NCBI RefSeq assembly: GCF_900168065.1
Contig: NZ_FUZZ01000001.1
Span: 2,724,623 to 2,788,622, forward strand
Direction of reading: 5' to 3'
From: Chitinophaga ginsengisegetis
GTDB lineage: Bacteria > Bacteroidota > Bacteroidia > Chitinophagales > Chitinophagaceae
Length of the DNA: 64,000 nt
The notes below the pieces were generated by a model. It saw nothing but the letters and a program-made list of their open reading frames with translations. It made no database searches and was not told where the DNA came from. Every line of letters begins with the position of its first letter. The first letter of the stretch is position 1. Positions 41,401 to 49,238 of the stretch are shown here, one piece after another. The translations under genes were made by a program, and so were the position numbers.

Positions 41401-42690
41401 ATTGAGCAGGCGGCTCACCACTGTTCCGGTGTTACGGCTGGCCGGATCGCTGATCAGTTTTGAATAGAGGTCGTTGGTTCCTCTGTCCGGCAGCTTGGAG
41501 CTGGTAAGTACCGTGATATCGTCCTTATTATAAGGGTCCTGTTCTGCCAGGTCCATCAAACCAACGATATCGCGGGTTTGAGTGGTGGCGCCGGTTTTAT
41601 TGGTTACCCATACTTCCAGCCTGGTGATATTTACCAGTGACTTGATCACCGGCAGGTTGGACATGGCGCTGTTGAAATTATTGCGGAAGTACTGCGCCAG
41701 CAGGAAGTGGCGGTTATCTTCATATTCGTCGGCCCTCAGGTTATAGTCCTGTACCTGGGTGCCGCCTTTGAGCATGAGGTTTTGTTTCTGCGACTTCTGG
41801 TTGGAGAGTACACTGGTAACGGTTAAGCGGCCGAACTGCAGCTGGGTTTTCACCCCGAAGAGCGACTGGATACCGGATATGAGGGTACTGCGCAGGGGAA
41901 AGCTTACGTTACCGGCTTCAATTTTCTTGATAATCTCATCGTTGTAGCCGGTGTACTCCAGTTTTACCTGGTTCTCAAAATCGAACTGCGACTGGGTATT
42001 ATAGTTAGTAATGAGTTTCAGTTTATCCCCGATCTTACCTACTACGTTCATGTTGATACCCATATCAAAATTGAACCCACCGTTTTTCCTGGCCTGTTCT
42101 ACCAGCACAGGGTTTTTGATATTCTGGCCCTGGTATCCGAAAGTGAGGTCCAGGCTACCCTGGGGGCGGATATCCACCTTGCTGCCGCCGAAGATACGGT
42201 CGAACAGGTTGTTGCCATTATACAGAACGGGGCCATTGGCGCGCTGGTTCAGGTTACCGAGTGCGCTGGCTCTTTTCTGCCAGTAGTCCTGTTCACTTTG
42301 TTTGGATTGCAGTTTGTAGAACTCATCAAAGTTCATGTAGGTAGGGTTACGATAATACTGGTTACCGATTTTTTCGGTAACGGTGTATTGTTTGGTAACC
42401 GGATCGTATTCTACAGATTTGTTGATATTGGAAGGGTCCTTGAGATCAATAGCATTCCCTGACCCCTGATCCGTTATTTTGGGGCCACGTCTGTCTTGAA
42501 GGGGGTATTTCAAGGTATCTTTTTTCCCGGTAGTATCGATTTTGGTTTGAGGAGTAATGGTGGTATCCGGTTTCCATCTACTTCTCGATAATTTCAGATT
42601 CCCAGAACGATCCCTAGCGGCAGTGTCAACAATGATAAAGGATACAATTGCTATCACCACAAAAGCACCATAGTATGTCTTTCTTGCCAA
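35419..42690 (-). CDS. sprA: SprA (Sov) type IX secretion outer-membrane translocon
   Basis: 2423-residue outer-membrane protein, the 36-strand barrel pore of the type IX secretion system and essential for gliding motility in relatives. Length and content match the family (about 2400): an N-terminal exported segment (FVVIAIVSFIIVDTAARD), early motifs MNFDEFYKLQS and GGSKVDIRPQGSLDLTFGYQ, VIRGSYKSASSSEINLG, FDYVEGYTI and the C-terminal SIDYVVNNRLNLRFFYDRR. An Asn/Gln-rich linker lies at about residues 1910-1930. The start codon is TTG at 42690: an in-frame TAA stands five codons upstream and no ATG or GTG lies between. ruvA follows upstream, 35 bases away, an arrangement common in Bacteroidota. 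Confidence 0.96.
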   Translation of the reverse strand: MARKTYYGAFVVIAIVSFIIVDTAARDRSGNLKLSRSRWKPDTTITPQTKIDTTGKKDTLKYPLQDRRGPKITDQGSGNAIDLKDPSNINKSVEYDPVTKQYTVTEKIGNQYYRNPTYMNFDEFYKLQSKQSEQDYWQKRASALGNLNQRANGPVLYNGNNLFDRIFGGSKVDIRPQGSLDLTFGYQGQNIKNPVLVEQARKNGGFNFDMGINMNVVGKIGDKLKLITNYNTQSQFDFENQVKLEYTGYNDEIIKKIEAGNVSFPLRSTLISGIQSLFGVKTQLQFGRLTVTSVLSNQKSQKQNLMLKGGTQVQDYNLRADEYEDNRHFLLAQYFRNNFNSAMSNLPVIKSLVNITRLEVWVTNKTGATTQTRDIVGLMDLAEQDPYNKDDITVLTSSKLPDRGTNDLYSKLISDPASRNTGTVVSRLLNIGLQPVSEFEKTFARKLDSTEYIYNRQLGFISLNQQLQPDEVLAVAYQYTYNGRVYQVGEFSQDVPPDQNNSANQPVLFLKLLKATSARPTLPVWDLMMKNIYATGAFQVNKEDFRMDVYYKDPGAEGRPPSDKRYIPDAKGDYAGAPIITILNLDRLNNQLDPQPDGVFDYVEGYTINSLTGKIMFPVLEPFADGLKKAFNGDVTLEKQYLYNVLYDSIKVVAQQFPQLNRYVIRGSYKSASSSEINLGSGTTIPPGSVVVTAGGQQLRENVDYIIDYNLGRLKIINGGVLNSGVPINVQFENNSLFGQQVRNYFGTRLDYLVNDKLSIGGTVVRMSERPYYQKVNYGEDPIKNTMVGLDANYASEWKGLNRFLDKLPNYNSTSPSSILFTGEVARLFPGHSKLVNEPGSKKGTAYIDDFEGVKSGYDLKFPATSWALASTPKGATDANGKVMFPEAELNNILDYGKNRAKLSWYIIEPTLQLPKSPNLPAGISVDDQSDPRVRLVYQKEVFKNRSTDFGQSQLSTLDLAYYPTERGPYNFTNTPIAMDNNGRLARPQGKWGGIMRAIDNSDFETANIEYIEFWIQDPFIKQPNSTGGSLYFNLGNVSEDILKDSKKFFENGMPDPRQDPNKIDSSKWGRVPKFQQQITQAFDNDPNIRNYQDVGYDGLKSQDEGAFFKGYMDTLRQNFGGSPVYNRAVQDPANDDYKHYRDPVYNGLPILQRYKNYSNPEGNSPVSDPKSQFSSAATNIPESEDLNRDNTMNETEEYFQYRVDLKPNMAVGSNFIVDKIEADVTLPNNQKTTETWYQFKVPLNQYNAKVGSIPDFKSIRFMRMFLTNFNDSVVVRFGKLELVRNQWRRYLYELRPGDPIPLDNTTTFNSSAVNIEENSSRTPIPYVLPPGVIRQNTISTNNTTLQLNEQSLSVQLCNLQDGEIRAMYKTLNMDLRQYKRLQMFIHAEAVGAATALKDGQIQAVIRIGSDFVSNYYEYRIPLKVTDWNGPKTALDIWPERNNLDLLMSQLSTLKQQRNMCDSCSPLLPYPANPVADQYGNFMTVIGNPSLGDARTMMIGIQNPKDDGLPRCAEVWLDELRLTDFDEKGGYAALARVDVQLSDLGSISVSGNMHTAGFGNIDQRVNERFRDNFLQYDAAANLDLGKLLPKKAGISIPVYAGYSQSASNPEYDPYDLDIKLKDKIALARSRREKDSIRRDAQDFTSIKSLNFTNVRKLNLGGGGKRHLWDVENFDISYSFSQIQRHNPIIENDVLTKHRGGLGYNYAGQPHYLEPFKKLIKSKTHWLDLIRDFNINYVPSILSFRADISRQFGVTRVRNVGGDVQYKLPETYNKYFTFDRYYTVKWDLTRSINFEFNAVNNARIDEPNGRINSSAKKDTVRSNFFKGGRNTNYMHNANFTYTLPTSKFPALSWTNIAFGYSTEYRWTGASQLALYLGNAIENSQQKTLTAEFKFTELYNKSKFLREVNARKPQNNNNQNNNNNNKNNGNQQSNQNQTASSDEISPWVKGLLKPLMMLKRIGFNYNENAGTRLPGYIDSTKIIGMNWATMAPGLNFVFGYQPDRKWLDKFAEKGLITPDTMFNIQAQQQFTQRWDLQAQLEPINDLRIDLTMTKSFTKTHTELFKNLTDPTNFQHLSPYDAGGFEITYIAIKTMFGKINTSDGISQTFRNFESYRNAISKRLGAANPYNKDPGVPATDPKDPAYAYGYTRYAQDVLIPAFLAAYTGADPDKVSLLKQGNDNVKSNPFSNYIPKPNWSLTYNGLTKLEPFRSFLTNFTIRHAYTGTLSMNSYNTSMYFEDPRLTGFPAFRDTISGNYYPYFLVPNLTLTESFSPLLGVDLTFVNSLNARVEFRKSRSLSLSLIDYQLTEVRSSEIIIGAGYRVRGVQMPFSFSRNGGKKLQNDMNFRLDLSFRDDKTANNRLDADLSIPTSGQKVVGISPSIDYVVNNRLNLRFFYDRRQTIPVISTAYPITSTSGGITFRFVLSQ
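36900..36962 (-). repeat. Asn/Gln-codon low-complexity tract inside sprA
   Basis: A run of AAC/AAT and CAG/CAA codons encodes an Asn/Gln-rich linker with blocks such as QNNNN, KNNGNQQ and QNQTASS. It lies between two barrel regions of SprA and is expected to be a disordered loop that can vary in length between strains. Confidence 0.8.
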
Positions 42691-42725
42691 GAAAAATAGG
42701 TTTTATAGAGGATTTTATTTACTTC

Positions 42726-43313
42726 TTATAACGTTTTCAGAGCCTTCTTTATCAGTTCTTCCAAATTTTGCAATAGCGGCTCATTTTTCATGACTTTCTG
42801 GATAGACGATTCTGCCATATTCCGGGCTATTCCCAGAGTTATCAGAGCATTTAACGCATCTTCATGGATTGTATTGTTCACACTGGCAGATAAATGTATG
42901 CCGGTATCCTTATGCTTCGTCAACTTGTCTTTTAGTTCCAGAATTATTCTTTTGGCTGTTTTCGCACCGATTCCCTTCACGCTTTCGAGCATTTTTTCAT
43001 TTTCCATCATGATCGCCCGTTGTACATCTTCTGGTTGTAAAGAAGACAACATCATGCGCGCGGTACTCGCGCCTACCCCTGAAACACTGATCAGCAGGAG
43101 AAAAAGGCTTCTTTCTGCTTCTTCAAAAAAACCATATAAAGTGTGTGCGTCTTCCTTAATCTGGAGGAAGGTTAACAGTTTGCAACTTTCCATATTCTGT
43201 ATCCGGGAATATGTATTGAGGCTGATCTGTACTTCATAACCGATTCCATTCACATCCATATGAACAAGAGCAGGCGACTTATATGCTAATTTACCATTCA
43301 GATAAGCAATCAT
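42726..43313 (-). CDS. ruvA: Holliday junction branch migration subunit RuvA
   Basis: 195-residue subunit that binds four-way DNA junctions as a tetramer and guides the RuvB motor. Domain I is the OB fold (MIAYLNGKLAYKSPALVHMD, GIGYEVQISLNTYS); domain II contains two helix-hairpin-helix motifs (LLISVSGVGASTARMML and LESVKGIGAKTAKRIILEL); domain III at the C-terminus (ALNALITLGI, then AESSIQKVM) contacts RuvB. Co-directional with sprA, 35 bases apart, so sprA probably shares its promoter. Confidence 0.96.
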   Translation of the reverse strand: MIAYLNGKLAYKSPALVHMDVNGIGYEVQISLNTYSRIQNMESCKLLTFLQIKEDAHTLYGFFEEAERSLFLLLISVSGVGASTARMMLSSLQPEDVQRAIMMENEKMLESVKGIGAKTAKRIILELKDKLTKHKDTGIHLSASVNNTIHEDALNALITLGIARNMAESSIQKVMKNEPLLQNLEELIKKALKTL

Positions 43314-43503
43314 ACGAGGTAAAGGTTCAGTAAATTAATTAAACTTTTGGAAATTGATTAATAATGTATTCGGGAAAACCGGGGCAAAGATGCTAACTTT
43401 TAACGGATTGACAATCCCTAATATTTGTCATATGCGACTTTTTTAGGAAATATACGTTTATATCGTATTTTTACGCCTCGTTTTAAACACATATTTAGTT
43501 TAT

Positions 43504-44514
43504 ATGAATAAAATAACGGCCGCTATTACAGCGGTGGGTGGGTATGTTCCCGATTACGTGCTAACCAACCAGGAATTAGAAAAATTAGTAGATACAACGA
43601 ACGACTGGATATTAACCCGGACGGGCATTTCGGAGAGAAGGATATTGAAGGGAGAAGGGAAAGGGACTTCTGATTTGTGTGTTCCTGTAGCACTGGAAAT
43701 CTGCAAAAAGAGAGGAATTTCTCCGGAAGAAATTGATCTGTTGATTGTAGCCACCGTAACCCCGGACATGACTTTCCCGGCTACCGCCAACGTGGTAACC
43801 GACAAAATCGGCGCTAAAAACGCTTTTGGCTTTGATATCAGCGCCGCCTGCTCCGGCTTTTTATACGCCCTGGAAACCGGCGCCCGGTTCATTGAAAGTG
43901 GCCGTTACGCCAAAGTAATGATCATCGGGGCCGACAAAATGAGTTCTATCATTGATTATACCGACAGAACCACCTGTATCATCTTTGGAGATGGCGCCGG
44001 TGGCGTATTGCTGGAACCTAATACAGAAGGCTTCGGGTTAATAGACAGCATCCTGAAAAGTGATGGTCATGGCCGTGAATACCTTCACATGAAAGCCGGT
44101 GGCTCCGTAAAACCTGCCACCATTGAAACCGTAAACAACCGCGAACACTACGTATACCAGGAAGGTAAAATGGTGTTTAAATATGCCGTTTCCAATATGA
44201 CGGAAGCAGCGAAGGATGTAATGGAACGTAATAACCTCAGCGCAGACGATATTGCATGGCTGGTACCCCACCAGGCGAACAAACGTATCATTGCGGCCAC
44301 TTCCCAATACATTAACGTACCGGACGAAAAAGTAATGATGAATATTCACCGCTATGGCAACACCACCGCGGGTACTATTCCTTTATGCCTGTGGGACTAC
44401 GAAAAGTACCTTAAAAAAGGCGACAACATAATGATGGCTGCCTTTGGCGGCGGGTTCACCTGGGGCGCCAACTACATCAAATGGGCGTACGACGGGGATA
44501 AATACGGTAAATAA
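43504..44514 (+). CDS. fabH: Beta-ketoacyl-ACP synthase III
   Basis: Condenses acetyl-CoA or a branched acyl-CoA with malonyl-ACP to start fatty acid synthesis. The 336-residue protein has the catalytic triad Cys116 (DISAACSGF), His256 (VPHQANKRI) and Asn286 (YGNTTAGTIP), and the CoA-binding WILTRTGISERRI. In Bacteroidota, which make iso-branched fatty acids, FabH usually accepts branched primers; the sequence alone does not prove it. It is divergent from ruvA and followed by a clear terminator. Confidence 0.96.
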   Translation: MNKITAAITAVGGYVPDYVLTNQELEKLVDTTNDWILTRTGISERRILKGEGKGTSDLCVPVALEICKKRGISPEEIDLLIVATVTPDMTFPATANVVTDKIGAKNAFGFDISAACSGFLYALETGARFIESGRYAKVMIIGADKMSSIIDYTDRTTCIIFGDGAGGVLLEPNTEGFGLIDSILKSDGHGREYLHMKAGGSVKPATIETVNNREHYVYQEGKMVFKYAVSNMTEAAKDVMERNNLSADDIAWLVPHQANKRIIAATSQYINVPDEKVMMNIHRYGNTTAGTIPLCLWDYEKYLKKGDNIMMAAFGGGFTWGANYIKWAYDGDKYGK

Positions 44515-44532
44515 ACATACTCCCGATATTAC

Positions 44533-44573
44533 AACGGATAACAGCAGCGGATCATTCGCAGCTGTTATCCGTT
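44533..44573 (+). terminator. Intrinsic terminator of fabH
   Basis: AACGGATAACAGC (44533-44545) pairs perfectly with GCTGTTATCCGTT (44561-44573), followed by a T-rich tail. It overlaps the last codons of the convergent pseudokinase gene. Confidence 0.8.
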
Positions 44574-46502
44574 TGTGTTTTCAGCCCCCTCCAGCACTAC
44601 GGTAAACACCAGGTATCTCCCTTCACTGGTAGTTGCCTGTACGGCGCCTTTCATCTTATCCATAAAATCACGGGTAATAGCATAGCTAAGGGCGTGCATA
44701 TCGTGCTGCCAGCTGGACAGGTGCCGTAAAATGTCCTCAGTAGCCGGGCCGGCATCCGCAATGATGCGGGCGTATACCGCCCTTTCGTTGTTCCAGGCCG
44801 ACAGGATCAGCAGGCTGCCCGGCCGGGCATACTGTATGGAGAGGCGCATCAGGTGCAACTGGGCTACCCGGAGCATTTCCGGATCGGCCATTACCACACA
44901 TCCTTCCGGCAACAGGTTCACCACCACCAACGCCTTCTCCTTCACATCAGGCGCCGTTTGCTTTAAAACCTGCAGGAATATATCATCCAGCAGGCAGCGC
45001 GTTCCCTGGTAGGTAAATCCAGGCAACTGCATGCGGATCCACTTTAAAATATTATCAAACACACAGAGCGTGTTACCGGATACCAATGCAATTTCCCGGA
45101 TCAAAGCAGCCATAGTAGCCTGGCTGGCGGCCTGATTCCGCAACTTCAATGCCACCTCTGAAATATGATGCAGCGGCGCGCGGAAATCATTGGCAATAAG
45201 GGTAATCAGCTTGTTCTTAAACTCATCATTTGCCCGCAGGGCTACATTTTTAAGCGACACATGGGTGTAACTGTCTGAAATAGCCTGTTCCTGTTCCTGC
45301 CAGGTAATGTATTGCCGGTACCGGCTGTACAGCAGGATGAACAGCAGGATCACAATAATAAACAGCCCGGCTATTATAAACTGGCTGTGTTTTCTCCGGA
45401 GCTGTACCTGTTCCAGTTCCAGTTGTTGCTGCTGGTTGCTGCGGGATAACCGTTGCAGGGACTGTTCCTTTAAAAAGAAAGCGATATAATTAATAGGGTC
45501 CTTCCCCTGCTGATAACGGTGTTGCGCGGCCAGCCGCATTATTTCCCGGCTGTAATAATCAGTTTTCGCAACCTGGTTATGCTGTTGGTAGTAGTCGTAT
45601 AATCCTGCCAGTACGGGCAGGTTCAGCTCAATACACCCGGCCTTTTTAGCCAGCTGGTAAGAGAGCTCCCGGTACCGGGTGGAATCTGTATGATACCCCA
45701 GCCGGCTATAATCTTCCAGCCGGTTATAAATGTCCATCGCTACATACGGCAGCCCCCTGTTCAATGCAGCCGCTGCCAGTTGGTTGATCCTCGCCTCTGC
45801 CTCTTTTCCACGGCCCTGTATTACCAGCGTATCTGCTGCGTAGGCATCAATGTACAGCGGCAACCGGCTGTGCGGATACTTTTCACTGATATGTGCAGCT
45901 GTTCGCAACGCCCATTGTACGGAGTCCTTACGGGTGCTATCTTTATAAAAACGCATGGCATAATTTACCAGCAGGATAGTGTAGATTGAATCCTGCGATG
46001 CCGGGAGCCTGGCAGCCATATGAAAGGCTTCATAGAAATAGTTATTGGCGTCTGCCGGGCGTCCCATATTGCGATAGTAGAGATAGAGGTTACTCAGCGT
46101 TTTAGCAATGCGGCCGCTGTCTGATACCGCTTTGTGCAGCTGCAGCGCTTTGTAGCCATAGATGCCGGCTACGTTAAAATCTGTTCTCAGGGCGTAGCAG
46201 AAACTCATTACATCAAAGGCGTCTGCCATGCCTTTTTTATACTGCCATCTTTCCGCTATTTCATATTCCCTGATAGCATAGGTAAAACTGCTGTCGAGGT
46301 TAATCATCATATACAGTGCGCCGAGTTTCCCCAGGGTGTTGATATAGGCGATACTATCATGGGGAGCGGCTAACTCATGCAGCAGTTCCGGCAGCTGCGG
46401 GCTTTGGGCAGCAATACGGGGTGCCGCGCATAACAAGGCGAGCGCCAGCAACGTGGCGGATAAAATGCGTTGGTAATATGAATAGCTGATGCGGCGTATC
46501 AT
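44565..46502 (-). CDS. Degenerate TPR histidine kinase (pseudokinase)
   Basis: 645-residue paralogue of the gene immediately upstream with the same layout: signal sequence, TPR-type helical repeats (about 40-330), a membrane segment (about 375-393), coiled coil, then dimerisation and ATPase-like regions. The phosphoacceptor motif reads LIANDFRAPL, with Asn438 where the paralogue has His in MIAHDFRTPL. The ATP-binding N box is unrecognisable (MRLSIQYARPG), the G1 position reads DAGPATED, and no G2 glycine box is seen. The reading frame is intact over the whole length, so it is maintained as protein. It probably senses or modulates its partner. Its ATG overlaps the partner's stop codon (ATGA). 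Confidence 0.82.
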   Translation of the reverse strand: MIRRISYSYYQRILSATLLALALLCAAPRIAAQSPQLPELLHELAAPHDSIAYINTLGKLGALYMMINLDSSFTYAIREYEIAERWQYKKGMADAFDVMSFCYALRTDFNVAGIYGYKALQLHKAVSDSGRIAKTLSNLYLYYRNMGRPADANNYFYEAFHMAARLPASQDSIYTILLVNYAMRFYKDSTRKDSVQWALRTAAHISEKYPHSRLPLYIDAYAADTLVIQGRGKEAEARINQLAAAALNRGLPYVAMDIYNRLEDYSRLGYHTDSTRYRELSYQLAKKAGCIELNLPVLAGLYDYYQQHNQVAKTDYYSREIMRLAAQHRYQQGKDPINYIAFFLKEQSLQRLSRSNQQQQLELEQVQLRRKHSQFIIAGLFIIVILLFILLYSRYRQYITWQEQEQAISDSYTHVSLKNVALRANDEFKNKLITLIANDFRAPLHHISEVALKLRNQAASQATMAALIREIALVSGNTLCVFDNILKWIRMQLPGFTYQGTRCLLDDIFLQVLKQTAPDVKEKALVVVNLLPEGCVVMADPEMLRVAQLHLMRLSIQYARPGSLLILSAWNNERAVYARIIADAGPATEDILRHLSSWQHDMHALSYAITRDFMDKMKGAVQATTSEGRYLVFTVVLEGAENTNG

Positions 46503-48421
46503 GCTTTTTCCGATGATTCCGGCAGCTGGTAATAAAAGGTACTGCCTTCCTCGTAATTGTTTTCCGCCTTTATGTTTCCGTTCATTTTATCTATAAAGTC
46601 TTTGCAGATGATGAGTGCCAGTCCCGCGCCTTTCCCTGCGCGATCCTGTTCGCTGGTGCTGCTGCTCCAGTTAAAGAGATGTGGCAGCACGGCAGCGTCT
46701 ATGCCGGAACCTTCATCTGTAAAAGAAACTGTAAGCCAGTTATTTTTACGTGTAGCCGTTATAGTTATTACGCCATAGTCCGGTGAAAACTTAACTGCGT
46801 TATGTAAGAAATTCCGGTGGATGAACTGCAGCATTTCATAATCTGCCAGCACAGTAGTTCCTGCCGGGATGTCTATGGATAAGCGAATGTCTTTCCCTGC
46901 AAGCAAATGCTGCAGGTTGCCGGCTGTGGCGCTGATCATTTCTTCCAGCAGGAATATTTTAGGATGATATACGAAGCCCGACAGCTGGGTACGGATCCAT
47001 CGCAATATTTCTTCAAAAATAACCAGGGTATCGGAGGCGGTATGTTCTACTTCCACAATCATGCTGGCCGCATCTGTAACGGTGAGCGCCTTTTCATCAA
47101 TAAACCCGGTGATATTAACGATGTTATACAGGGGCGTTCTGAAATCATGCGCAATCATTGAAATCAGTTTATTTTTGAAGTCGTCGTTATCCTGGAGGGC
47201 TTTGTTACCAACGCGGATCTCCTCCTGCAAAGTGGCCATGCTGGCGGCATTTTTCCGGGAAAGGCGGTGGGCGCGCACAAAGTAAATAAGCAGGATAATG
47301 AGCAGGATAGCAATGGCCGCTATGATCAGCAGCTGATAATACCAGAAATGATTTGTGGCTTTATTAAAGGCCAGTTGTTCCTGTTGTGAGTGATGTTGCT
47401 GCTGAAGGGAATCCAGCCATTCATCGCCAAAGGCATAGGAGAGATAATCTGCTTCGCCGGCCTGCATGTCTTCCTGTTGCTGCTGCATCACACCGAGTGC
47501 GAGACGGCTGTATCCGGAGGCTTTGGAGGCATCGCCCGATTGCAGGTACGTGTTATATAACCCGGTAATCGCGGGCAGCATTAACCCGGTGTATCCACCA
47601 GCTACTGCATAGTTCACCGATTTACGCTGGTACTGCAACGAATCTGCTTTTCTTTGCCAGATGCAATAGCCTGTCAGCTGCATACAGGCGTACATGGCAA
47701 TGTAGTTAAGCCCGGTGCTGTCGGCCGCGGCCATTATACCTTTCAGGGTTTCTTCTGCCTTCTTTATTTCACCCGCCCTCATCTGTTCATGTGCGGCAAA
47801 TAACCTGGTGTATAAAATGCCTGGTTCGTCGTGATACCTGTCAGTGAGGTTGAGGGCCTGTTGCAGTCCTTTTTGTGCAATGGGCAACGCAGCAGAGTCC
47901 GATTCATTAATGATGTAATAGCTCACCAGCACCCAGGCCCGCAGGGAGTCGAGTCCCGCATCCCAGGCTACTTTCAGCGCCCTGTTGATATAGTTCTGCG
48001 CTTCCGTATGCTTTTGCTGGTACTGGTAAAAGGTGCCAATATTCATCAGCGATACCGCAACACCTGCAGAATCGCCGGCGGCGCGGCAGGCGGCCAATGC
48101 GTTGTCATAAAAAAGAAAGGAAAGATACCGGTGTGGCCTGAGGGCATAATACCGGCCCATGCCCCGCAATGCGTCACGTTGTCCTTTGCTGTAATGAATA
48201 CGCTCCGACAGCTCACTGGCGCGCCTGGCGTATACGCCGCTGCTGTCCAGCTGTCGCGGCAGATACAGTGATGATAACCTGTTCAACGCATCTGCATAGG
48301 CAGCACTGTCCGTTAACCGTGGTAACGCATTCTTAATTGCTATAATATCATTATGCTGGGCGCATAATGCCTGCGAAATAAAAAGCAGGGCGCAAAGGCC
48401 CATACGGTGTAAACATGACAT
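46499..48421 (-). CDS. TPR-sensor histidine kinase
   Basis: 640-residue sensor kinase. A signal peptide (ALLFISQALCAQ) precedes periplasmic TPR-like repeats (about 30-330), a membrane helix (about 362-382), a coiled coil, the HisKA dimerisation helix with His425 in MIAHDFRTPL, and a complete HATPase domain: N box FLHNAVKFSP (Asn541), G1 DEGSGID (569-575) and G2 GKGAGLAL (596-603). No response regulator gene is adjacent, so the target lies elsewhere. It precedes and overlaps by 4 bases a degenerate paralogue, so both are made together, probably by coupled translation. Confidence 0.88.
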   Translation of the reverse strand: MSCLHRMGLCALLFISQALCAQHNDIIAIKNALPRLTDSAAYADALNRLSSLYLPRQLDSSGVYARRASELSERIHYSKGQRDALRGMGRYYALRPHRYLSFLFYDNALAACRAAGDSAGVAVSLMNIGTFYQYQQKHTEAQNYINRALKVAWDAGLDSLRAWVLVSYYIINESDSAALPIAQKGLQQALNLTDRYHDEPGILYTRLFAAHEQMRAGEIKKAEETLKGIMAAADSTGLNYIAMYACMQLTGYCIWQRKADSLQYQRKSVNYAVAGGYTGLMLPAITGLYNTYLQSGDASKASGYSRLALGVMQQQQEDMQAGEADYLSYAFGDEWLDSLQQQHHSQQEQLAFNKATNHFWYYQLLIIAAIAILLIILLIYFVRAHRLSRKNAASMATLQEEIRVGNKALQDNDDFKNKLISMIAHDFRTPLYNIVNITGFIDEKALTVTDAASMIVEVEHTASDTLVIFEEILRWIRTQLSGFVYHPKIFLLEEMISATAGNLQHLLAGKDIRLSIDIPAGTTVLADYEMLQFIHRNFLHNAVKFSPDYGVITITATRKNNWLTVSFTDEGSGIDAAVLPHLFNWSSSTSEQDRAGKGAGLALIICKDFIDKMNGNIKAENNYEEGSTFYYQLPESSEKA

Positions 48422-48494
48422 AAATGGGAATCAACAGCCTGTAAAATAATTTTATTTACAGTGCCTGCTTTCATCCATTTTGTTCATTTTATCA

Positions 48495-49190
48495 CTAGAT
48501 TTCAAATACCAATCCTTTGCGTTTCAGGGCTTCGTATTTCTCAGGATCGAAGCGATACAGGTGAGCGCCTTTCTTGGAAGAGGTTTTGTCTTTTTCCTCC
48601 AGTTTTTCCATCACATCGAGCGACAGGATCTTTTTGCGGAAATTACGTTTGTCGAGGGTTTTCTGGTAAATCTCTTCGTAGAGGCTCCGGAGTTGTGAAA
48701 GGGTGAATTTCTCCGGCAGCAGTTCAAAGCCGATGGGGTGAAACTGTGCATTGTTGCGGAGTGCAGCCAATGCGTCTTCAATCATTTTACCATGATCGAA
48801 GATCAGTTCCGGTATTTCGTGCAGTTCCAGCCAGTGTGCACCGTGTTCGCGGGCCAGCGGCTTATCGTGGTTTTTAATACGGATCAGGGCATAATAGGCA
48901 ACAGATATTACCCTGGCGCCGGTATCACGGCCCACATTACCATAGCAATGCAGCTGGTTCATGTAAATATCGTCCAGCCCCGTGGTATGCTCCAGCACGC
49001 GGGCGGCCGCTTCATCGGTACTTTCATCTTCCTGCACAAAACCGCCCACCAGCGACCATTCGCCGGCCATAGGGGCAACTTTCCGTTGCATGATCAATAA
49101 TTTCAGGCGGCCTTCATCAAAACCGAAGATGATACAATCTACTGCCACCAGGTGTTTCGGGGCCTTTGCATAAAAAGAAGCAGCATTCAT
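48495..49190 (-). CDS. Nudix-domain transcriptional regulator (NrtR/AraR-type)
   Basis: 231-residue protein joining an N-terminal Nudix domain (about 10-150) to a C-terminal winged helix (about 155-231; FTLSQLRSLYEEIYQKTLDK then RNFRKKIL). The Nudix box, normally G-x5-E-x7-R-E-U-x-E-E-x-G-U, reads here with R-V-L-E-H-T-T-G-L, so the catalytic glutamates are mostly lost. This is the state seen in NrtR and Bacteroides AraR regulators, where the domain senses a ligand such as ADP-ribose or arabinose instead of hydrolysing it. The ligand here is unknown. No sugar or NAD genes are adjacent. Confidence 0.85.
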   Translation of the reverse strand: MNAASFYAKAPKHLVAVDCIIFGFDEGRLKLLIMQRKVAPMAGEWSLVGGFVQEDESTDEAAARVLEHTTGLDDIYMNQLHCYGNVGRDTGARVISVAYYALIRIKNHDKPLAREHGAHWLELHEIPELIFDHGKMIEDALAALRNNAQFHPIGFELLPEKFTLSQLRSLYEEIYQKTLDKRNFRKKILSLDVMEKLEEKDKTSSKKGAHLYRFDPEKYEALKRKGLVFEI

Positions 49191-49238
49191 ATAGGAATTT
49201 TAAAAGGCGGAAAATCTATCAAAAATAATAAAACCAAC

